Positions 10,101 through 18,800 of a DNA stretch of 20,801 nucleotides are shown piece by piece (the stretch's first letter is position 1; every line of letters begins with the position of its first letter). A program made the position numbers and the translations under genes. The stretch spans positions 1 to 20,801 of the forward strand of contig QXVZ01018528.1 of the NCBI GenBank assembly GCA_008931825.1. Reading direction: 5' to 3'. Source of the DNA: Phallusia fumigata. Taxonomy: Eukaryota > Chordata > Ascidiacea > Phlebobranchia > Ascidiidae. Below the pieces are notes generated by a model. The model did not search any database, had not been told where the DNA came from, and saw only the letters and a list, made by a program, of their open reading frames with translations.

Positions 10101-13100
10101 GTGGGTTATTTGAATGGAAGTGAATATTTTGTCGAGGTCCGCATGAACGGCCGGAGTAAAAACTGCCAAAGTCTAGAAAGAAATATTAACTTACCATACC
10201 GCCCACTGTAAATTTGTCGGTATAGGACGTAAAATTGATAACGCTGTAAACTATTTTCATTCGTTACTTCTACCAGATTGCTTGTCTATGAAAGTTTTGT
10301 TTCGCAAATATTAGTAGTTGTGATTGTTCTGTAGTTGCACGCATCTAAGCCTTAAATTAAATTAAGTTGAGTTGAGTTTATTTCGCCTGGTATAAGCAAA
10401 CGTAGCGACTCAAAAGCACTAAATCAATCACCAAGCCGGAGATAGCTGGGCAACGTAAAAACGTTATGAGGCGCAAGAACGTTAAGGGCACAATTGGTGC
10501 ACATTGAACGCGCTGCATCCAAAGCTTGGTTCCACCATTGATTTTGTTGCGCAATTGTAAGACTGTAACAGGAACGACTAGTCGTTTGCAGTTTCAATAT
10601 CTATACAACCTATGTGACGTTTTGGCCCAAGTTTTTTAGTCTTTCTACCCATTTGTCCAGCTTGGTCGACTTACTACCACATTTGTAAAATTTTATGTTG
10701 GAGGCATTTTCATTAAAACAAGCCCATAAATTTACCTTTAGCAATACACGCAGTTTGCAGATGTGTCGTAGAGGTTCTGTGAGGATGGCGGACAACATGG
10801 TCGATTCGTTAGACGTTGTTTCTGCAAAGGGCCCTTCATCTGTCCATTTCTGAAATAAACAAAAACTAGATAGAAATGTACACTGAGTTTGTTTTCACAC
10901 ATTGATGTGAAACACTTTTATGTTAAGGGCCTACTTGNTTTTTTTTATGTTTCTTTCGTTTTTGTCTATCTTCGTTTATTCCGGCTTACACCACTAACAC
11001 TATTGATTACTACAAATGCGTTTCACATTTGTTACCAAGTATGAGAAAGTATCGCTACCTAGCTTTAAATAGTATGGCTTTTTTAATGCTTTAGAGTTTT
11101 GGCCTAGCCTTAAACATAGGACCTGGCTACTGATTGTCAACATTATAGTGAGGAATAATCCGCAGACTAGAAGTATATAACCTGCAGTGAAATTAAAACA
11201 TACGACTATCGCTTTACACTAGTCATCCACGTCTATCTTTTCTCTATTTTCATAGGATGGTACCTGTTTTCACAACCAATACTCAAGCACGTTTAAGAGT
11301 AACCGCCTGAACGATTTCTTTCCTGGCATCAAATTTCAACTTCGTCTGCTGCAGAACATTTGCCCTAAAGCTAGATCAGGCAAAACCGCAGTCCTGTTTA
11401 CAATATATACACACATACGGTCTTGTGTCACCACGATCAGTAACTAAATATTCTCTGCAACGTAAACGGTAAACTAAGGGTTGACACAGCCGCAACCAAA
11501 GTTCACTTTTTGACGGCACCGAGGGTAAAACATGACGTCACATTATGACGTTGAAGCCCGTTTTTCCGGCGTTTCCCACGAGGGCGTGTTGCGTCTATGT
11601 GTTCGGGTACTTTTTCCAGTGCGCACAGCGGATTTTTAACTATTATTAGTCATTGCGTATTGTCGGAGGTCGCCACCGTTCAACAGAGCCTCATTTAGTA
11701 TTAAGTCACAAATGCACCTCGTTCTGGATTATTGAAATCCTAAAATTCATCCGATAGTTTGGTGCCAGCCAATACCACATTTGCCAGTATCTTGTGACAG
11801 ACATTCATATGCGGAAGTTGGTGGAGAAATAAAACGAAGGGAAAGTGGATTTGGAGAATTACGTCACTGGCTGTTTTTGTAATCTAGGTTAGATATGGCG
11901 TTTATTCTTAGCACGTCGTATATACGTTGCACGACCTTTTCTCTATCCTTTGTCGCCAGAAACTGCTATTTATCACAGAAAGTAGCTGAAGGAAATTTAA
12001 CGGTGCTATCCACCTTTTGTGACCTTATATGCTTTCGATATATATCGTGTGAACGATAGTGTTTGTTTCAGGTTCCAAAGTCGAATAAACCCAACTCTAA
12101 AATCAACAAATACGAAACAGACAGGGCACGTTTTGCCCGAACGGCCATCCGCATTAAACGTTTTCTTGTTCTTGTTCTCATGGGTCAACTAACGTCAATA
12201 TATGCATCCNAACTAAGGGTTGACACAGCCGCAACCAAAGTTCACTTTTCGACGGCACCGAGGGTAAAACATGACGTCACATTATGACGTTGAAGCCCGT
12301 TTTTCCGGCGTTTCCCACGAGGGCGTGTTGCGTCTATGTGTTCGGGTACTTTTTCCAGTGCGCACAGCGGATTTTTAACTATTATTAGTCATTGCGTATT
12401 GTCGGAGGTCTCCACCGTATAACCGAGCCTCATTTAGTATTAAATCACAAATGCACCTCGTTCTGGATTATTAAAATCCTAAATTCATCCGATAGTTTGG
12501 TGCCAGCCAATACCACATTTGCCAGTATCTTGTGACAGACATTCATATGCGGAAGTTGGTGGAGAAATAAAACGAAGGGAAAGTGGATTTGGAGAATTAC
12601 GTCACTGGCTGTTTTTGTAATCTAGGTTAGATATGGCGTTTATTCTTAGCACGTCGTATATACGTTGCACGACCTTTTCTCTATCCTTTGTAGCCAGAAA
12701 CTGCTATTTATCACAGAAAATAGATGAAGGAAATTTAACGGTGCTATCCACCTTTTGTGACCTTATATGCATTCGATATATATCGTGTGAACGATAGTGT
12801 TTGTTTTAGGTTCCAAAGTCGAATAAACCCAACTCTAAAATCAACAAATACCAAAACAAACAAGGTACGTTTTACTCGAACGGCCATCCGCACAAAACGT
12901 TTTCTTGTTCTCATGGGTCAACTAACGTCCAATATATGCATCCAAACTCTGAAGACAGATGCTAATTAATCATACCAGGAAACATCCAACTATTATCGAG
13001 CCCCGCAGTGTCACATGACTCGATTGTTTCCTTGGCCGCGGGACTTTTCGGGAGCGTTACTGGTCTGCGTTTGGCGCGTCATAAAATGCGGTTTACAGTG

Positions 13101-13238
13101 AACAAAACCATTAAATTTGCTACCGGACCAGAAGATAAACCTAACGGGAAATAAACAGAATCTTTACCAGGGTATTGTACTTTTCAATGAGAAGATGCAG
13201 TGGTCTTGTGTAAAACATTTTCAATGTTTCGACAAACG
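7187..13238 (-). CDS. DH-PH domain protein, probable Rho guanine nucleotide exchange factor (3' part)
   Basis: Exons in transcript order are 13238-13168, 12621-12457 (second copy at 11883-11718), 10849-10736, 10172-9954, 9597-9535 or 8221-8159, 9214-9129 or 7841-7756, and 7370-7187 with TGA at 7189-7187. Phases match at every junction, giving about 300 residues. The first four exons read like a divergent DH domain: FVETLKMFYTRPL resembles the start helix, CHKILANVVLAGTKL the Y..Y..N...A segment, and LTEPLRHICKLRVLLKTL the P.QR....LLL helix, followed by EAAKR. The next exons form a clear PH domain: GFLTKRGGSVK, NWKIRWFTL, NCFGLVFPDRTYYMY and the C-terminal helix with the invariant Trp (EKAEWTNLIAWK). 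The PH domain resembles that of DAPP1 and carries the K-Xn-K-X-R pattern of PIP3 binders. About 30 residues follow it. A role in activating a Rho-family GTPase at the membrane is inferred from the family. The PH call is strong, the DH call moderate, and the 5' exons are missing. Confidence 0.72.
7370..9959. repeat. Tandem pair covering introns and two PH exons, separated by one N (likely alleles)
   Basis: Segment 7370-8726 recurs as 8728-9959, joined at the n at 8727. The unit runs almost exactly from the last base of one PH exon (acceptor at 7371) to the donor of another (GTCAAG|gtttgt). The copies differ by scattered substitutions and indels; the largest lies near 8336-8515 versus 9707-9745, and the net length difference is 125 nt. 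Exons 8221-8159/9597-9535 and 7841-7756/9214-9129 are present in both copies, with one and two differences respectively, all synonymous (TAC/TAT; ACA/ACG, CCT/CCA). Using both copies in series would shift the frame, because the unit ends in phase 2 and begins in phase 0. Confidence 0.9.
10352..10390 (-). repeat. Retroposon-like tail with AACTC/TTAAT short repeats
   Basis: Read on the minus strand this is a GAAATAAACTCAACTCAACTT-type tail followed by AATTTAATTT. A related string (GGGAAATAAACTAAACTAAG) occurs on the minus strand at 16060-16026, inside a CCT2 intron. Such short tandem tails are typical of LINE- or SINE-derived insertions. The body of the element is not delimited. Confidence 0.3.
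11472..12943. repeat. Tandem pair of about 735 nt carrying a DH exon, separated by one N (likely alleles)
   Basis: Segment 11472-12209 (738 nt) recurs as 12211-12943 (733 nt) with the n at 12210 between them. By eye the copies differ by a few percent. Both contain the DH exon encoding CHKILANVVLAGTKL. The right-hand copy (12621-12457, 165 nt) is open throughout. The left-hand copy (11883-11718, 166 nt) has four T instead of three after GAT GAA and hits a stop at once. Confidence 0.88.
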
Positions 13239-14249
13239 CTGTTGTCATTCTTTACGCATAGGCTTCCATTTTCTTTTTATCAGCTACTCAAAACTACAAG
13301 TTTTGCTTTGCCGTTTTTCTGACAAAAAATGACATTTTCATCAGCAAAAAACACGTGACGGCCACAATAGTCAAGGTGCTATTGACTGTTGCATAAAGTC
13401 ACAAATATACTTAAAGCTTCACACAAAGTACAAGCATTTTTTAATTCTGTTCAGTTAACGACCCGTTGCTTAGTTCTCTTCTGCAGCACAACCTGTAGCC
13501 TGTCATAGTCAATCGTCAGCATTAGAAAACACTATTATTTCTGCTATGAATGAGAGAGGTATGATCGACGTCAATATATTCTGAACTATTGGTGGCCAAA
13601 ACTGCGCGATAGACCTTTCATAATGTTGCAAACTGAACAGCGCAATTTAGCCTACTGCCAAGCGTCTCTGCGTCTGCGCCACAGCGCTCAATTCGTTGAT
13701 GACATATGAAGTGATATCACCTCAAAACATCGAGTCATATCAGACAACACTGGCTCAGTGCGCTGTAAAAACAATCTCTGGGGAACGCGTGAAAATGTAA
13801 CCACCACTTTCGTTTCTGTGTTTGAAGAGATTGTGGAACATTAAACTGACAACAACTTTTACAGTCCGGTGAAGCGTAATTTAAAAGTGTTTTGCAATAA
13901 ACCACATTCGATTTTCCATCTTGTGAAAACGAGGGCCTGTATTATGGCTGCGTTAAGTTTACCGAGTAAGCAATACAAAGATTACTTTAGCACTAATGTG
14001 TTACCTCTACAAACTGAATTAACTAAGGCTGATTTTTTGGTATTGGTTCTTGTACACACTGGCAACCAGTGCAGGAGTTAAAGCCAAATAAACTAAGCTT
14101 AGGGACTGCAATCTGTAGCGACCTCAACAAGTTCAACATAAAAAGACGTGTATATTTTTAAACTATCTAGTACCAGAAAAAGAGAGGGGACCTTAGGGCT
14201 TCACCAAGTCAAAATCTGGCTCTTAACACGGTGTAGGCTACATAAGCTT

Positions 14250-14767
14250 TACCTTCTGCACGAACGCATTACCCACAACAGGGTTGAAGATATTCTGTCA
14301 ATTTACATACAGTGACCGCAGCAAGGCGCGTACAAACGCTGACGATGCTTGAAAATGCTCTCCTAATAATGTACCACATCCCAATTTGCAGTAAATGTGC
14401 TTGCATGTCTTTTGTATTAAATACATTCAAACGGCAATTCTGATATATTGTTAAAAAGGGGTGTACTATTCTACTACTAACGCAAATTTGTAACTGATTT
14501 TCGTCTATNTACCTTCTGCACGAACGCATTACCCACAACAAGGTTGAAGATATTCTGTCAATTTACATACAGTGACCGCAGCAAGGCGCCTACAAACGCT
14601 GACGATGCTTGAAAACGCTCTCCTAATTAATAACATGTACCACATCCCAATTTGCAGTAAATGTGCTTGCACGTCTTTTGTATTAAATACATTCAAACGG
14701 CAATTCTGATATATTGATAAAAAGGGGTCTACTATTCTACTACTAACGCAAATTTATAGCTGATTTT
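14250..14767. repeat. Tandem pair of about 259 nt separated by one N (likely alleles)
   Basis: Segment 14250-14508 recurs as 14510-14767, joined at the n at 14509. Differences include ctcctaataatg versus ctcctaattaataacatg and several single bases. The left boundary coincides with a possible minus-strand splice donor (GCAGAAG|gtaaag). Confidence 0.85.
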
Positions 14768-15433
14768 GTACCACACATCAGTGCCATGGAGGAGCTACTG
14801 AGTGGTACTTTTGCTCAAAAAAGTCTATTGTAGCTATCGGGTCTAAAATGCAATAGGTTAACTATAGAGCTCTGTGCAGTCGCACTATGGTGAGATAGAA
14901 ACGTTTCCTGCTTTTCATGCCGAGTGGGCGACGGATCGTTGACGTCAGACGCTTTGTAGTGATACAGGTTTGTTTTAGATTTAGTTCTGTCGGTTTAGGT
15001 TGTGTCGGCGGGGTCTTATACAGTTGTTTAATTATTATGTACAAAAACATTCCAATTGCGTTATAAGTCCTATTTGAGAATGTAAAACTTCTTGCCGTCC
15101 TCCGCCCTTTACCGTGTTGGTTTTGTGGTGTACAACCCCCTAACAGTTCGGAGAATATTTTATGCACAAGATATTTTTTAAGTCAACAACGAAAATTGTG
15201 ACGAATAGACATTTGCAAAACAGCTACAATTAACCAACATCCCCAGGAAACGAACCATGCTTTTTGCCTACATCCAATGATTGCAGAGTAACGTTTTGCA
15301 AAAACCTCCAAAAAAAGAAAAACTGTGATTCACATTAGATGAGAATGATAAAATTGTGATTATAGGTATATTCAAAGTCAGACTTTTGACGAGTATTTGT
15401 ATCTCTAAGTTGTTTTTAAACCACAAGATAACC

Positions 15434-15490
15434 CGCCTCTCATCGGATTCAAACCCGCTCTCGAACTTTCTAGATTGCGCTCTAAACCCA
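15434..15490 (-). other. tRNA-like fragment (possible SINE or tRNA relic)
   Basis: On the minus strand GGTTTAGAGC (15488-15479) is followed, at the spacing usual between D-loop and T-loop, by GGTTTGAATCC (15455-15445), one mismatch from the tRNA box B consensus. The anticodon stem does not pair and the T stem seems to lack one base, so it is not a working tRNA. A tRNA-derived SINE remnant is possible. Confidence 0.22.
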
Positions 15491-15639
15491 AGATCGATGC
15501 GTTTCGTAAATCAGTTTTTGTCTTTTGTGCAAATTGTCCGAAATAATATCTGTTAAGGGTAGCCCTAAAGCAGAACGTCAGAATGTAGAGAGATTTGACA
15601 TGGCAAAAAAATGGTTACTTCATTGCTGAGGAAGCTGGT

Positions 15640-15647
15640 TTCATGAA
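15640..15647. promoter_or_regulatory. Possible heat-shock element upstream of CCT2
   Basis: TTCATGAA matches the nTTCnnGAAn pair of a heat-shock element and lies about 165 bp upstream of the CCT2 start region; a further GAA (15631-15633) is not in the ideal 5-bp phase. Chaperonin genes are commonly controlled by HSF, so the position is sensible, but an 8-bp match is weak evidence. Confidence 0.22.
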
Positions 15648-15809
15648 GTCACGTATTGCCATACCAACACTTGTAATCAAGCACTTTATATTTAATGCAG
15701 ATTGAATTATTAAGGTGCTTTTCTTTAAATTGGCGATAAATTAGTACATAGCAAACGAAAAACAGCAGAGATTTTTCATTAAATTCAAGTATACAACAAA
15801 CACGTCAAA

Positions 15810-18800
15810 ATGGTAAGTTTTTAAATCAGGCTCATTGTTTTAGCTATAATGTGGTTTTACTTTACCCAAATGCTTGTTATCACAGATGTCGCTAAACCCA
15901 GTTTCGATTTATTCACAAGGAGCAGAGGAGGAGAGAGCTGAAATTGCAAGAATGGTAAGAGACTGTGCAAAACTTACCTCGGTTACTAAAATTTGTTGAA
16001 ATCAGCTGCAAACATCTATCCAGCAGATTTAGTTTATTTCTTAGTTTAGTTTATTTCCCAACCCGAACCAGATCTTTAAAGATCATTGTGCCTGACTTAG
16101 CACTCCAGTTATACAAGTTAACCAAACAATAGTAAATACCTTGTTTGTACTCTTGTTTAAAGTTGCTACTTCTACTTTTAGTCCTCATTTGTTGGGGCTA
16201 TTGCAATTGGTGACCTTGTGAAAAGCACCCTGGGACCAAAAGGAATGGACAAAATTCTTATGAGCCCAGGCCAAGGCCCAAGTTCAGAACCGGGAATCAC
16301 AGTAACTAATGATGGAGCAACCATTTTAAAATCTGTCGGAGTTGACAATCCAGCAGCAAAGGTTCTTGTTGGTGAGTTTGTTACCACAGTTTTAACCGAT
16401 GAGTATTTCAATTAAATTCACTCCTGTAACTTTAACTTTTGGTATGCAAGTCATTTACCCTTAGCTCTTAATAAAAGATATATATATTTCGCCAAAAAAT
16501 ATAGGCATCGTCAGTATCTGTAAAACAGCACACACCAAACAAAAGATATACACTGGTAAAAAATCACACAAAATTAAAAATTTAAACCAAACTACTGTGT
16601 TTGATAACATATGTAATAAAATAAACATTACAAATATCTGGCACAAAAACAGGAAACCGTTAAAATTAAGGTCAAATGGTAAAAAGGTGCAGCAATGGCC
16701 AGCGGCACATTTAGGACTATAACATGCTGTAACCAGGGGCCGAAAAGTTTGTAATCACACTGAAGAGGCATTCAGCATGTATTGAAACATGACATGGTTG
16801 GACAACTTCAGATACATGTGTTTGTTTTTCAGATCTTGCCAAAGTCCAAGATGATGAGGTTGGGGATGGAACTACTTCTGTCACTGTGCTAGCTGCTGAA
16901 CTTCTCAGGGTAAGTTAAAGTTTTATGTCAATGCAGCATTAAATGTTCAGCACTTAGACAAGGGTTGCTTACCAATGGCACTTGCGCTGACACCGAACCC
17001 CAGCAATAAAAAAAATTTGCTCATGTAAACAAAAATTACCAGATTTGAAAGTTTTATTTAAGTAAAGTTTAACTGCCAGAGGAATTGTACACAGTGAATA
17101 CATTTTATTGGAAATGTTTTGACAATCGCTGTTGTCTTCATCAGTGCACATTTTCCAATTGTAATGGTGTGCTGGACACTTTTACTTGTTAGGGTCAACG
17201 AAACATTTCACCATTAAAGAGATGCTGTTTTTGTCTATTATTATGCAGGAAGCAGAAAAACTTATTGCCCAAAAGTTTCATCCACAAACCATTGTAAGAG
17301 GATGGCGACTTGCTGTTGCTGCTGCAAAAAAAGCTTTAGATGATGCTGCAATTGACAATGGGTAATTATTATTTAGCATGTATAGAGGTTTTGGAGGTTA
17401 ATTTTATCATTTTATCCTAACTGTAACCCTCCAAATATCTTGTTTTGTTTGGGCAGTACAACATTAAATGTTTGTATTTTTTTAGAAACAATGAGGAGCT
17501 TTTCAAACAAGATTTAATGAATGTTGCTCGCACCACGCTCAGCTCAAAACTTCTTACACAACATAAAGACTTTTTTGCGAAAATTGCTGTTGATGCTATA
17601 TTGAGGTTAAAGGGAAGTGGAAATCTTGAAGCTATCCAGGCATGTTATAATGCTATTTAACTGTTTTCCTGTTTTCAGACATGGCTTTGTAGGTACATGT
17701 TTGGTGCCATTGACAATAAACTACCATTTTCAAAAACATCAGTGGATAGATATAAGGAGGCATTTAAGTAACTGGTTGTAACCATGAGGCTCATGCTACA
17801 CTCTGTCAAGAAAAAACTTGACTTGTTCTGTTAGTATTATTAACTTTACACCAAAAAAACCTTTGGTTTAAACTGTTGACAGAAATGTCTATCTCACCTT
17901 CTTCGTGCATATAATCATGCATTTTTCACCATTTATTATGGGTCCCCTTCCTGAAAGGGGACACATATTGTTTTCACTCTATGGGTTGGTGTGTGATGTG
18001 CAAAGTATTGAAAACCAACTATTTACTAGTTTTAAACATGGCAAGAGATTTGTTTGCTCTTTATATTGACTGTGTCCAGAATAACTTATTGCTACTGACA
18101 ATTAAAACAGTTTTGTTATGTGCATGTTTAGATCATCAAAAAGCTTGGTGGCACCATGACAGACTCTTGTCTCGATGAAGGATTCCTTTTGGATAAAAAG
18201 ATCGGAATGAATCAGCCAAAGCGCCTAGAGAATGCCAAAATTATGATTGCAAACACATCTATGGACACCGACAAAATTAAGGTAAATTACCAGCAAAAAG
18301 GTGAAGTTGTGGTTATCGCAAAATGTTTGCACCTTGATTAGATCTTTGGATCAAGAGTAAGGGTTGACGGTACTGCTAAAGTTGCTGAAATTGAACTCGC
18401 CGAGAAAAATAAGATGAAGGAGAAGTGCGAGAAGATTCTTAGTCATGGAATTAACTGCTTCATCAACAGGTATGCAGATGATTCTGCATTCAATTTCTAT
18501 AACATAGATTAATCACAAATTACTGTATTTCTACTACAAAGATCTCAAGACTTACTTTTTGTGTGTAGTTACTTTAAAGCACATGTGTAAATGAATTGTT
18601 CTTTGTGACTGGTACTTTAGAAAGTGAATGATTAAATCAGGGCTATGATTCTATTTTAAATATGTAATTGCCAATTTAACTTTACTGTAACGAACAGTGT
18701 TATAAAAAAGGTTGTTAAATGTCATGTCATGCTTTCTAATATTTTATTTAATTTTTGTACTGGAAAAACTGAAATAGTCATTGAAGCCAACTTTGCACTT

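Larger units (their letters stand above)
13239..15809. other. Region between the DH-PH exons and CCT2, no resolved gene
   Basis: The upstream exons of the minus-strand DH-PH gene should lie here, because the first exon found (13238) opens in phase 1 without a start codon. Two possible minus-strand exons were seen: 13768-13727 (RTEPVLSDMTRCFE) and 14294-14253 with its copy at 14554-14513 (NIFNPVVGNAFVQK). Neither has an end phase that fits. A Pro/Lys/Arg-rich minus-strand reading at 15167-14862 is unassigned. The right end must contain the CCT2 promoter. Confidence 0.35.

Noticed and set aside
10938..10938. A fifth single n, checked for flanking duplication
   Set aside because: The sequence on either side is not similar. 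It lies in a run of T and looks like a simple ambiguous base.
11022..11186. Possible minus-strand hydrophobic exon (YILLVCGLFLTIMLTI)
   Set aside because: The peptide does not fit the DH domain, and its phase does not match the neighbouring exons.
11258..11385. Minus-strand exon (ANVLQQTKLKFDARKEIV) as an extra DH exon
   Set aside because: A plausible acceptor exists, but all three frames meet a stop before a usable donor. The neighbouring exons already join in phase without it.
11533..12279. TGACGTCA cyclic-AMP response element palindromes at 11533 and 12272
   Set aside because: They are the same site seen in the two allelic copies and lie inside an intron of the DH-PH gene. There is no promoter context, so an 8-bp match alone is not enough.
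14862..15167. Minus-strand reading rich in Pro, Lys, Arg and Thr
   Set aside because: It could be a low-complexity exon of the DH-PH gene, but no phase-matched splice sites or domain support it.
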